A stretch of DNA of 64,000 nt from assembly GCA_032164295.1 (NCBI GenBank), contig JAJHTX010000003.1:2418001-2482000 (forward strand), written 5' to 3'. This DNA comes from Inonotus obliquus. Taxonomy: Eukaryota; Basidiomycota; Agaricomycetes; Hymenochaetales; Hymenochaetaceae. Both the position numbers and the translations under genes were made by a program. Below the pieces are notes generated by a model that worked only from the letters and a program-made list of their open reading frames with translations, was not told where the DNA came from and made no database searches. Within the stretch, counting starts at the first letter, position 1. Each line of letters opens with the position of its first letter. This document shows, piece by piece, positions 47,851-58,266 of the stretch.

Positions 47851-49527
47851 TCAAGGCTTGCGATGTGCAAGAGGTATGATGCTGTCAGCCTGGTTCCGTG
47901 CACTCTCCGCCTTCTTCTGGTTGTTCTTTGCCACGGCATACACTACTCCCGCAAGGAACCCAACCAAGACCGCGCTCACAGATCCGAACGTCACCAAATC
48001 TCCAAAGAACAGCATACCTGACGCCGCAACCGGGAGCTTGTTCAATGCCCCGACCATACTACAATACAATGCATATCAGTTCTCTTCCGTTGGTCCCGAA
48101 CAATTCATTACGCACCTATATGTCGTACTGCTGGTTGCGCGGATACACCATGCGGTAGTAAATGATATCCCCACCGCGGCTGCGCCCGAGAACGCAATTG
48201 CAAAGAGTAAGAAACCTCGGGTTTCAGGTGGGCTAAGCATCGCAATCATTGGAAGTCGGATTTAAGAAGGGATTAAAGAACCTATGAATGACAGCGCAGG
48301 GGTACGAAACTGGAAGCAGCTTACAAGCTTTTAGACAGGTTTTCCGAGCTCCAGTCCTCTACAAGGAGCGAAAAGATAGCCAGAACAGGTATAGATAATA
48401 AGTTATTGTAAAACATCGTGTCCCAGTCTCCAAAACCCATGGATTTAATGCGTTTGCGCATTGAAAGCACCTGTACGACAAAAAATTAGATTTGCCCGGA
48501 GTGCTCGGAACAAAAGTAACGACTATCGGGACCTCCGCTCAGTGAAAGACTCACAAATGCCGCAGACGTAATGCAGTTGAAGAACATCCAAAAATAACCA
48601 ACATTTAACTTCGCAAATGCATTTTGAACGGCGTGAAGGCCGCCAATAGCCACGGCAGGATCCGGCGTTGACCAGGTCGTGTCCAGTGAATTTGCAATAT
48701 CAGACCATGCTGCGATAATCGAGGAGAAGACCTAAATTTGATGTCAGGGACATAGAAACGAATACACAAAAAAACATACCATTAATATAAACGAAAGGAA
48801 GGTAAGGCCTGTCACCCGTCCGCCGAACCAGATAACTTCCCCGTATGCCTGTTCAGGTAGATCAACTTTCGCGCCCCTTTGCAAACACACGTCAACTCAC
48901 AATCAGGATTATAGTCAAGTTCTTAAATATCGTGTATACTGGAATGCTGAGGTATTGCTAGGAGGAAGTCCCCAGTAAATGACTCTTAGGCACGTAGAAG
49001 GCAGTGGAGCAGCGTACGCACTATGCTCTTAGAACCCGTGTATATTACACTGACGAGGAGGACGCTGATAGGGAACCACTTCTTTGCATCTTGCGAGTCA
49101 AAATCTCGGAACGTGATAACTCCCGCCGTCTTTACCACCATGACACACAGGACGCAAACCGTGGACTGGATTGTCAGTAGCAGAAAGTTCATCGAGAAGC
49201 CTTGTCCCGATACAACAAACTGCAAGACTAAATAAACCATAATATTCGTGAAGCGATTACGGCAGTGAGAACCAACCTTGTTAATGAGGGTCATAAGGAT
49301 GGATGCAAGACAATAGCTAATGACGGGCAAAGCTGAAGCAGAGTTTAGACTGTGAACAAACAGGAGTTGCGAAGTCGGTACTCACCCGCTGATGTTATTG
49401 AACCCTCATGTCCAGTTTGCCCGGTAGCCAACGCCTTCTTGTACTCAGCTGCATCATGTTCACGGTCTTCGGTAGGTAACTGCTTATACGAAGCAGCCGG
49501 CGAGCGTTGAGACGTCGACCCTGACAT
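47851..49527 (-). CDS. VRG4: GDP-mannose transporter (Vrg4/Gmt type)
   Basis: This Golgi antiporter brings GDP-mannose into the lumen in exchange for GMP, for mannosylation of proteins and lipids. ATG 49527-49525 opens a polar cytosolic N-terminus ([20 protein letters not shown]); exon 1 ends at 49386 and the next begins [19 protein letters not shown]. About ten membrane segments follow. The two family signatures are both present: FYNNLLSIP (around 48400) and the substrate motif GALNK in [19 protein letters not shown] (around 48040). The C-terminus is polar ([14 protein letters not shown]) and ends HRKP, TGA at 47851. The gene is divergent from the Hsk3-like gene, with 621 bases between the starts. 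Confidence 0.93.
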
Positions 49528-50148
49528 TTCCAGGCTAACAAATTCGTGGACAGACTAATACAAGATCCACCACAGGAAGGGTGCAACAAAGTCAAATCGG
49601 ATTGTCGCGACGTGTCTATCGGAAGCCGAAAATCCACTAAAAACGAGGCTCGTCTAGGATTCCACGCCACGCGCACGACGTCGTCTTGAGTTTTTCTTCA
49701 AGGATAGGCACTTCAGAGAGCGGAGAAGGAACGAGTTGGACGGGTGGCAAGAGATGAAGGAATTTATTTGCGAGGGTTCGCGTTGACTGTTCAATGGGGG
49801 TAAGACGGAGGCGAATGTAGACGGGAAGAAAAAACAGAAAATTGAAAGAGTCCTAGAAAGAGCAGACAGGTTAGCGAACGTCGAATGATGCTGGGATATA
49901 AGAAAGATGGGCTAGCACTCACTTTGGTGATGAGGGGTACTGAATGAATCTATGGGAGCCGTGCTTAGCTGCGGTGAAATCACTGACACGGGGAATAGCC
50001 ACGTGTCTGAAGATCACACATCAAGACGCCTTGATCTAAACTTAGCTCGCTCGTGTTCTCCTTTCCTCATACCTACCCTCGACTCCAGTGTCGCACGCAT
50101 CAGAAACTAAGAAGTCAGAGTCTCGAAATCCTGAGGGCTATAAACCAA
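49528..50148. promoter_or_regulatory. Divergent intergenic region between VRG4 and Hsk3-like gene
   Basis: Two start codons point away from each other across 621 bases. The right end (from about 49990) is part of the segment duplicated at 55225, which includes the shared core ATAGCCACGTGTCT / ATAGCCACACGTCT. That core contains a CACGTG E-box in this copy. Confidence 0.5.
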
Positions 50149-50430
50149 ATGAGCGCAACACAACGCAAGGACCGTCTCTACAGCCAATTCTCCCAGAGCC
50201 TCCGACTCCTCAAACAGCAATCCACACGCACCACAGATCTCGTAGAGAACCTCCAAGAAGACCTCGACGCGATGCGCACTTTCGCAGGCATCCACGCTGC
50301 TCAGTGAGTCACTTCACGCCTTTTCTGTTGCGGACGTCTGACATGAATATACACTGTTCAATGTGATAGGTTTATGACTGTCGCTACGATTTTGAATGAC
50401 CAGGAACGGGAATCGTCTCCGAAGAAGTAG
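50149..50430 (+). CDS. Hsk3-like DASH/Dam1 complex subunit
   Basis: Two exons (50149-50303, 50370-50430) give 71 residues starting MSATQRKDRLYSQFSQSLRL. The middle is one long helix with heptad spacing (LLKQQSTRTTDLVENLQEDL), then AMRTFAGIHAAQFMTVATIL across the splice junction (CA + G). Small helical proteins with a final G-x-H-A-x-x-F-M segment fit the Hsk3 family, which bridges subunits in the DASH/Dam1 ring that couples kinetochores to microtubules in fungi. The assignment rests on size, helix pattern and this short motif, so another DASH subunit is possible. A broken second copy lies at 55306. Confidence 0.6.
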
Positions 50431-50859
50431 AGTTTGGAGAGAATTCAATAGAGAGGAGGAGGACATTGTCCATGATATATACAACTGTATTGAAAGGGCT
50501 ATAGATCGATTAGCAACATGACGAGACTCTGCCATTTTCCCATGGTAAGCTCCTCATCTATCTTTGACCGTCCAAGCGCGCTGATCGGACGACCAGCTCT
50601 TAGATGATTAGAGTGCCCGTGTTGTACGATACACAGATTCACTTATTGAGAAGATGCATTCAGGACAGTCATTCACCACGGAGACCTCAAAGTTGTGCCC
50701 TCTTCCGCTGGTCATCTTCCGAAGTGAGTCACCTTGCTACTCGTGGAAATGAATCCCCGTGTGTAAGTAAGTATGTTGGGCAGCGTCTTCCGTATTCGGC
50801 AAAGAGCAGCTGTAACTACGGGAACATTTACTATGCTTAAGATGTCGCCGGCCGAAGAC

Positions 50860-51660
50860 AAACATGACGAGGCCGACGAGGGACGATGATTTCGCTGGGT
50901 CGTAAAAAGTATACGAGTATTCCTCTTGAGCATGACGAGTCTCAGTATACAAATTCATTGATTAAACTGAAAGTCTCATTGGTCACTGGAGGTGGAATGG
51001 TGGCAAGTAACCTCACCTCTTTGTCATTTTCAAGCGCTGACGTTGAGATCCTTTGTAGTCGTCATAACAAGCTGCAAAAGAGGAGTTCGAAAGTTCATAA
51101 TACCTAGTAACGCAACCCTTCATCCGCCCTTGCTCCATGAGACCCCGCGAATTGTCGAGGGATTGGCGGATGAGCTTCAAATAGGTGTGACGGTTAAGGA
51201 AATACTTTCGGCCATGGACAAGTTCAAGAAGTTCAATGGAAAGTTAGATATCTCCGTAAATAAGTACGTCTTCATCCTCCTCCTGACATACTTTCTATCA
51301 TCTCTAATAACATTATCATATAGCGCTGGAACTTACGGCCCAAGACTTCGTTCATCGTACGTTGAATGCTCCGCCATTTAGTCCTTCAAACAAAGACTGG
51401 GACTCTCTCCCTCAAATTAACGTTGTGTCATATTCCATCATCACAACGCCTTACTTTGCCGAGAACTCCTCGTTGTAAGCACAACGATCAAGGAAGGAGA
51501 GGAGACTGCCAGTGTTTTAGTGCGGAAAGGACGAAGCTTTCGTCCGGATGTGGTCAGTATTTATACTCACAAATTACTTACTCTCCGTCTTCTGTCTTGA
51601 CCGATTTGGGAAAACCAGCAATCCGGACTTGCACGCGCTCATTCAAAGTTTGCTTATAGC
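50860..51660 (+). pseudogene. Decayed or unresolved coding region following Hsk3-like gene
   Basis: Protein-like pieces occur in order but in different frames: KVSLVTGGGMVASNLTSLSF (50970-51035), ETPRIVEGLADELQIGVTVK (51140-51200) running into EILSAMDKFKKFNGKLDI, and DWDSLPQINVVSYSIITTPY (51395-51455). Splice-like sites (AAATAAGTACG, TATAG) lie between them, but I cannot join all pieces into one frame. The second copy at 55980-56500 shows the same parts in worse condition. I do not recognise the family. It could be a real multi-exon gene with unusual splicing. Confidence 0.45.
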
Positions 51661-52007
51661 TCTCTCAAAGCACCTAACCCGTCTCTTCTCTCGGCCGACT
51701 TCGCACTCACCCCTACGCGTAAACGTAAACGTCCTTTTGCCGTAAAACACCTGACTGTTTGCGTGGTTCAGCCCCGCTTCGCGTTGTCTCACCTTAGCTC
51801 ATGTCCAGGCATTCCGGCCCTAAAAATCATTGTAATCACAGTCACGCGACTATCAGAACAGAATTGGCAAGAAGGAATTTCATTGTTCATCAAATTACAA
51901 CTAGGAAACATACATTCTTTGCAGCCAGCCGTTCACGGCGGCAGGACAAGACATCTGACCGATCGAAGAAACTGGTAAAATACAGTGATTGCTCTCGTAC
52001 GTACACG

Positions 52008-55000
52008 TTAGTCCTTGGATCCAACTGCCTCAGGCATGTCAATCACGGGCATGCCATGGACCCACTGCCAATGCTCTTCGCTACAACCTACTCCAGGCAG
52101 CATTGACTCGAGCCCCTCCTCGATATCTGAATTCGTAGTCAAAAGTGCGCTCCAAGACTCCCTTGTCTCCCCTTTTCGATGAAAACTCAGACCAGGTATC
52201 CATATGTCCAGAGATCGATAGGTCCTCCGGTTTTCCTTGATCTCCTTCCATTCACAATGTACCTCCCCTTTCGATCGAAGTGAAAATATAATTCGGATGA
52301 CGGGCTTTGGGTTCTCAACACTCTTGAGCAACTTCTCCACGGTCGCATCCATGTTGCCAAACAGGAACGATCGGCTTGATTCCGTGATTGATTGATCATT
52401 CTTGACCTGGACCAGGATGAACGACATAGCGGCGAGTAGCAACGTTTCCCCAAAAAGGATCGGTAGAACGAAGTCCACTGCCGACATACAGTTTGCGCAT
52501 AGGAGAGCAGCACCACGCGTCATGTAGCCCATGAAGCATGTCAGGCTGAATGTCGATTGGTCAATTGATTCGATAAAGTGGTTGAAGTAAAGGCGAGCAC
52601 CGTCCAGCCAACCATCTTTGTTTGGTAGTGTGTCCTTCGTGCCTTCCTTCTCTTTCCCTTTCCGTTTATCTTCGTCTATTTCGCTTTTTTCGCCTCCGGC
52701 TTCCCCGTTACCGCCTCTGTCCTTTCTCATGTCCGTGCTATCACCTCCATCATCTCCGATCAACCTCTTCAGGAAAGGTATGACCTGCACAACTCGAAAC
52801 CCGATTTTCCCTCGTAATCCATCCTCATCCAGACATCCGGCGAAGACATCGGTAAGTTCCACTCCATTGTCCTCGCACCATCTGACAATGTTTTCGCGAA
52901 CAATGGCATCGCGAGCAATGGTGACCGCCAGCATGGCGACTGTTTCTCCTCGAAGGCCTAGGCTAAGACCGAAGCCACCAAACACCTTTTTCAAATTGTG
53001 TGCGGGCAAGAACGTTTTGTGCATCATGATAAGCGCTGCGGCTTCCGCGAGTAGTGGTTCAGACCCCGGCGACGAGATGATATACTTATTGTCTGGTCCT
53101 ATCTTGATGCACAGGCGCATATGAGCTGATATCTGGTTTTCCTCTTCCGCGTTGTATGAGTTCATATCGAATTCAAGACACAATCGCTGAGATAAGCATG
53201 CTATTGCCACAGGCACCGACAAGTCGATTTGTTCCTTCCGCGCAAGCACGATGCTCGGATCGTTGCAGATCAGCTGTTGGACCGCAAAATGAAGAATGTT
53301 TTGGCGCGTTTTGAGCCCTCCCAGCTTGTACCGCAATGCGAACCTAAGGAACGAGCTAGTCAACAAAAAACTCTTATGGACTAGGCTTCATGACATACAT
53401 GGGCCGTCCGAACTTGACCAAAAAACGCTATATGGGTTATTTCATTGAGCGTGAGTTCAACCTGCTCAGCCTCGATCCTCGCTTTCTTCTGTATAGGTTT
53501 CCCCGGTTCGCCTTCTGTCTCCTGTTCGAGAAGCATCCTTTTACGACCATCATCCCAAACAAGTTTCGGCGCGAAAATATCGTACTCGAAGGTTGTGAAA
53601 GGAGGGACTGAGCGGAACGTCATTCTCATCACCCGCGATGATGGATCCACCGCGCTGGGCGGGTCGAGCTGTAAAGGCTTCTCCGTAGTTGACAAGAATA
53701 AACCCCAAACGGGGAACCTCTGGCACGCTCGAAACGCATCTCTGAGTGTTGTGTGCATATTCCATGTCCGTTCTCTTGTACCTTCGATGATTACCCCTCC
53801 AACACTAGTCAAAGAGTGTGCCTCGTCGAATGCAATTACGATCTTGGGCCCACGCGGCGCTTTCTTCCGCTGTTCCAGCGTACCGAGAAACTCCATAAAT
53901 TCCCTAATGCTTTTGTAGAGTTCGTCAGATGCGGAATGTCCGGTTTCGCTCGTGCGCTGACTTTTCTTCGCTATCTTGATCACCTCTTGGAAGAACTTCT
54001 GTCGGTACGCTTTCGTATCGCCGAACGACCAGGACATCTTCTCGAAGAACCATTGTCTCATCTTTTCCTCTGAATGCAAGTCCGCACCCTTGAGTACAGA
54101 CAATGTGTGCTTGTATAATCCTACGAGCAAGGCAAAACAACGCCCTTGCGCAACGTATGGGTTCTTGGTATCAAACATGAGAAAATCACGAAGATCTTCA
54201 TCAGAAGGAGGATAGCCTGCATTCATTCAAGCAATTAAGATCAAAGCCTAGTAACGTGATTCACCATCTACATACCAACATCTACATGGTTTTGATTTTC
54301 ACCTCGAATGCATATAGAAATCAGAATGCATTTTTTGCCGAGCTCAGCTATGGTTCGCGACTTCCCCATTCCCGAGGATTGCACGATAGCACAAGTATTT
54401 TCATGAAGCTTGAATGGTTCGTTCCTAGGTAACGTGATATGCCCCCACAGTCTTTCGAGGTTATTGCCGATAAGTGGTGCAGAGAACGACTTGATGGTGG
54501 CTGGTAGTCAGGGATGCGGTAGTTGAAAGTTAAAAATATAGGGTGTAAAGCCATTTGACCTGCTTACCTTTCATCTCATCCGAGAGCTGGATTTTTTTGG
54601 ATGCAACTATACAATACTTTAGGTCGGAAGAATGAACGTTCGGTAAATCTCAACACACCTGATACCGTAGTGGTGTGGAACAGCGCTGAAGCACAATACA
54701 TGAGCACAGGGCGAGCACTGAATGGGCTTGACTCACGATGCTGGAAGAGTTCGTCGACTTGCTTCCTCCAGGCGGACTGATCAACGAAGACTCCGCTCAT
54801 CAGCGCTGCTATCTTTTTGAAAAGATCGTCACCTTCGTCTTGTTTCAAGGTCATCAGTTCTTTAAAAAGGCTACCACGCGCATCCAAAAGCTTGTCGTCC
54901 AAAGTCATACCGTGCTCTTTACATGTTTGGAGAAATTTTGAGAAATGCAGAGCAAGACCGCTGACGAGAAGATCGTGTTCGTCGGAACCACAATCCTGCA

Positions 55001-55100
55001 GTCGCTGGTAAAAGAAGTTGAAGCTCTTGCGCATGGGCGACAAGACTTTCCAAAGCCCAAAGACATTATCCTGCCATGCATTCGTTCCGAGGGTTGACAT
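52008..55100 (-). CDS. Large P-loop NTPase of a lineage-expanded fungal family
   Basis: A multi-exon gene of roughly 900 residues. The N-terminal exon starts MSTLGTNAWQDNVFGLWKVL and is all-helical. The P-loop AIVQSSGMGKSRTIAELGK (54350-54410) has the S-S-G-M-G-K-S form rather than the textbook G-x4-GKS. The Walker B motif is KIVIAFDEAHSL (about 53840). It is followed by TEKPLQLDPPSAVDPSSRV and a long C-terminal region (FGGFGLSLGLRGETVAMLAV) with a charged insert (SEIDEDKRKGKEKEGTKDTL). Agaricomycete genomes carry many such NSSGMGKS-type proteins of unknown role; ATP-driven conformational switching is a guess. It faces away from the decayed Hsk3 copy and sits inside the direct duplication. 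Confidence 0.65.
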
Positions 55101-55305
55101 GGCGTTAAGTACTGTCAATAATTTGTAGTTCGATTTCGACTGAACGAATGTCTTGGGCTAGAGAAGGAATAGAGTGGAACAAATCTCTATTACATAAATC
55201 CGCGATTGTTCCCACGGCGCATGCCGACGCTCGCGTATAGCCACACGTCTAAGATCACAATTTCAAACCCAGCCGAGTCTTGAATTCCTGATGGGTGTAA
55301 ACCAA

Positions 55306-55559
55306 TCAAGCGCAACACAACGCAAGGCCCATCTCTACAACCAATCCTTCATACCCTGGGACTACAAGCACCACAGATCTTGCAGAGAGCATCCAAAAAG
55401 ACCGTGACCTCGACGCGATGCGCAGTGCGCCCTTTCGCAGGCATCCCCGCTGCTCAGTGAATCACTTCACGCATTTTTTTGTTGCGGGTGCTATGCATTG
55501 TTTAATTTGATAGGTTTGTGACTGTCACCGAACGATCAGGAACGTCTCCGAAGGAGTAG
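55306..55559 (+). pseudogene. Broken copy of the Hsk3-like gene
   Basis: Corresponds to 50149-50430. The start ATGA is TCAA here, so the start codon is lost. The region equal to the heptad helix has lost bases (CCAATCCTTCATACCCTGGG replaces the longer original), which shifts the frame. The exon 1 end (GCTGCTCAGTGA) and the exon 2 end (TCTCCGAAGGAGTAG) are still recognisable. It cannot make the protein. Confidence 0.8.
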
Positions 55560-55979
55560 GGACCGGGATGAAAGAGTGGAGAGGGAACTTGTCATGTTCT
55601 TCATGATGCATAGTGAAAGGCCTATAGAACGATGTAGCAACACGCGAGTCTGACCTTTCCTATGGTAAGCTCCTCATTTATCTTTTCCCGACCAAGTGTG
55701 CCGATCGAACGACCAGCTCTTGGATGATTAGAGTGCCTGTGTTGTATCATACACATTTTAACTTATTGATAAGAGACATTCCACTGGATAGTTATCCCCC
55801 ACGGAGACCTCAAAGTTGTGCCCTCTTCCGCATCTTGCAAAGAGCAGCTGTAACTACGGGAACATTTGCTATGCTTTAGATGTCGTTGATGACAAGCATG
55901 ACGGGGCCGATTATTTGTTTGGGTTGTAAAGGGTGTAAGAGTATCAATTGAGGGACGGGAGGCTCAATCTGCTCTTCTT

Positions 55980-56500
55980 ACAACGAGTCTTAAAATGGTC
56001 AGAGTTACTGAATTAGTTGGAATCGCCGCATTGATCACTGGAAGTGAAGCGGGCGGTAAGCATCCTCACTTATTCGTCATTCTGATGTACGCTCTAAATG
56101 ACATTGGATACGTTGTAGTGGTCTCATGAACGCCAAAGCTCATGCTGCGAGTCCTAGTCCACACGTACTCCGGGAAGCTGCGCAAGAGAAGCTCGAAAGT
56201 TCAGGATAGTACGTACCGCAAGCCTTCATCCGGTCCCGTTTCATACCCGTACTCTCTCGGACTACAGGGATAATCGATGGATTGAATAGCTTTCGGCTGA
56301 ACGTAACGGTTGAGGGGAGCATACTTCCGGCCGTGAATGGATTCAAGGAAAGACAGGAAGCTGGATGTTCTCGTACCAAATAGGTTCGCTTCCGAGTCAC
56401 CATCCAATCTAGTCTCCACCCGAAGACTGAGATGCTGAAATTCTGTCGCTCAAACCAACCTCGCATTGGACTTTTTCGTTACGACTTTCTTTAAAACTCC
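55980..56500 (+). pseudogene. Broken copy of the unidentified second coding region of the duplication
   Basis: Aligns with 50970-51480 of the left copy. MVRVTELVGIAALITGSEAG takes the place of the VSLVTGGGMV piece, and GTAACGGTTGAGGGGAGCAT matches the GTGACGGTTAAGGAAATAC block. Stops and frame changes are frequent. Which copy is closer to the ancestor is unclear. Confidence 0.55.
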
Positions 56501-56914
56501 TCGTTGACGACAACAAGAGAAGAAAAGTGACTATGTGACCATTATTAATCCTGTAGTCGGGCGGTAAGGATGACGCTTTCTTTTTGAATATATATTTTCC
56601 TAGGCTTAGTTATCCTACCAAATCTCCCTTCTTCCTCTATCTTGACCTATAACGGCGAACCGACAAGCCGACGAACCTCCGAACACAAGCGCGCACACAT
56701 TCAAAACTTGCCTATAGCTCTCAAAGCCGGCCTCTCTCCCACCTATACTTCTGTGGCAAATCTTTAATCATAAGGCGGATGAATCTCCAACCTACGCCAT
56801 TCCCATCCACATGCTTGGAAAAAATGATAACTCTCGTACTTCCGTCAGGAAGTACGCTGTCCTATTGAAGATTAAACTTAGTGAACCGATTGCAAGCACC
56901 ACACAGAACAAAAC

Positions 56915-57400
56915 TCACATGGATTCGACAGCACCCTGGGAGAAAGTAATAAACATCTTGCGTGCATAGCAGATACTATCGTTAACGTTCTGGTACGAAT
57001 CATTAGTGGTGGTCAGAAGCCGCTTTGCAAGGACGAGGCGAACCTCAGCAGCCGTCACCAGATCGAACCCGCCGAAGTCATCGAATCTTGCGTGGTCAGT
57101 TATCTGAGAGGTAGGAGCCCTCATAATAACCATATCCATGAGAGAGGCAGTATCGAGGTAGGACGTGTTATGTCGGACGGCGAGCACTGAACCCAGTGGT
57201 GTAATACGATAGGGGGGGAACGGACCGGATACCATTATATATTGCTGACCGAGCGATCTGAGACACAACATAATATTAGGCACCTCGTTAAGTACTCTAA
57301 TGTGACCCATCGCCGCCACGAAAATTAGTTTGATTGTGTAGTGAAGAGTGCGACCCTTTGCTCCTTCTGGGTTGGAAGCAAGTCGATATCCAACGAACAT
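56915..57400 (-). CDS. Uncharacterised open frame overlapping the 3' end of the phosphatase gene
   Basis: A 161-codon frame starts with ATG at 57400, inside the phosphatase gene but in another frame, and continues past its stop. The composition looks protein-like (TIKLIFVAAMGHIRVLNEVP, then FDDFGGFDLVTAAEVRLVLA) with hydrophobic and helical stretches. No domain is recognised. It could be a separate gene whose true 5' exon is not obvious, an alternative 3' exon of the phosphatase gene, or chance. Confidence 0.35.
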   Translation of the reverse strand: MFVGYRLASNPEGAKGRTLHYTIKLIFVAAMGHIRVLNEVPNIMLCLRSLGQQYIMVSGPFPPYRITPLGSVLAVRHNTSYLDTASLMDMVIMRAPTSQITDHARFDDFGGFDLVTAAEVRLVLAKRLLTTTNDSYQNVNDSICYARKMFITFSQGAVESM

Positions 57401-57879
57401 GTTCCTTTGAGAGTCAACTCTAACTCCTTGAGCTGCCGGAAGAGCCCAGGGTTGGGTTTGGCCGCAGGGCGGCCGCGAATAATAAGTTCAAGTGCTTCTT
57501 TTAAAGTCATACCACGCTCAGTCATCAAGTAAGCGGTGACAATAGTGGGCGAGCGTGAAACGGCAGCGACGCAATGTACGAGTATCTTCTCATTAGAGTT
57601 TCGAGCAGCGTTGATGGCTGCAGCAGCACGCTCATATGCCTTCGACAATGAAGCGGTTTGAGTGTCGACCAGAGCGATTCGAGTATAAGTTACATTCGGC
57701 AGCGTAACGGGAGGCGAGGAGCCAATGCTGAGGACGTGACTTATATTGTGAGACTGGATATATGCCTGTGAGGCGGCACTGCGTGGTCCCAGAAATAGGT
57801 ATGGTAAGATCTCAATTGCAGAGTCGTCATTGTTTTTAGCGACCTTTGAGGCCTTCGGCTTAGCGTTCTTGCGTCCCAT
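57325..57879 (-). CDS. Dual-specificity protein phosphatase
   Basis: A single exon of 184 residues from ATG 57879 (MGRKNAKPKASKVAKNNDDS) to TAA 57325. The open frame extends upstream without an ATG, so this Met is the start. The DSP fold is clear: IEILPYLFLGPRSAAS, NISHVLSIGSSPP, the general-acid region around LVDTQTASL, and the catalytic loop VHCVAAVSRSPTIVTAYLM with Cys and Arg in the HCx5R signature (Ala replaces the usual Gly in the loop). The family hydrolyses phosphate from Ser/Thr/Tyr, or from other substrates in small atypical members. A basic N-terminus may direct it to the nucleus, which is only a guess. Confidence 0.9.
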   Translation of the reverse strand: MGRKNAKPKASKVAKNNDDSAIEILPYLFLGPRSAASQAYIQSHNISHVLSIGSSPPVTLPNVTYTRIALVDTQTASLSKAYERAAAAINAARNSNEKILVHCVAAVSRSPTIVTAYLMTERGMTLKEALELIIRGRPAAKPNPGLFRQLKELELTLKGTCSLDIDLLPTQKEQRVALFTTQSN

Positions 57880-58266
57880 GGTGAGTTGAGTGTTTACTAT
57901 ACGCTCGTGTGGGTTAGTTGGATCGGTTGGATCGGTTGAGAGTGAGTGTTCTGTGAATTCTAGTGAGTCGTTCACAGGTTGAAGTCACGGGACACGCATG
58001 TGGCGCACTCCAATCAGGTTTATCTCACAACGTATATTCCTTTCTGTATTATTAGTGTGAAGTAAGAATACTTATACAAAGAACTCAAAGTGGTCGACTA
58101 TGTCTTCGTCTCCGATACATTCAACACCCGTGTATACCGTGATATTATCCTCCAATCCATCTACAATAAAGCAAGCCGAAAGCAATCAGGCACCACGAAG
58201 ATCAATGAGGTTTCCTTCCCATTCCCCGATTCCCAAGTCCCCAATTTCGTCTTGATTACCTGATAT

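Larger units (their letters stand above)
49990..51690 (+). repeat. Left copy of a ~1.6 kb direct duplication
   Basis: Matches 55225-56760 in the same orientation along its whole length, with many point changes and indels. Anchor blocks: GCGCAACACAACGCAAGG (50151 / 55308), GACCTCAAAGTTGTGCCCTC (50682 / 55804), GAGCAGCTGTAACTACGGGA (50802 / 55842) and the TATAGCTCTC block (51654 / 56712). It contains the intact Hsk3-like gene and a second, decayed coding region. The ends are approximate. Confidence 0.85.
55225..56760 (+). repeat. Right copy of the ~1.6 kb direct duplication
   Basis: Degenerate partner of 49990-51690 in the same orientation, diverged but alignable by eye end to end. Both coding regions inside are broken. 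Together the two copies bracket the NTPase gene. After about 56560 only scattered matches remain up to the TATAGCTCTC block near 56715. The remaining 56760-56914 holds nothing else. Confidence 0.8.

Noticed and set aside
52618..53124. 168-codon plus-strand frame rich in Ser/Pro
   Set aside because: Antisense shadow of the NTPase gene exon.
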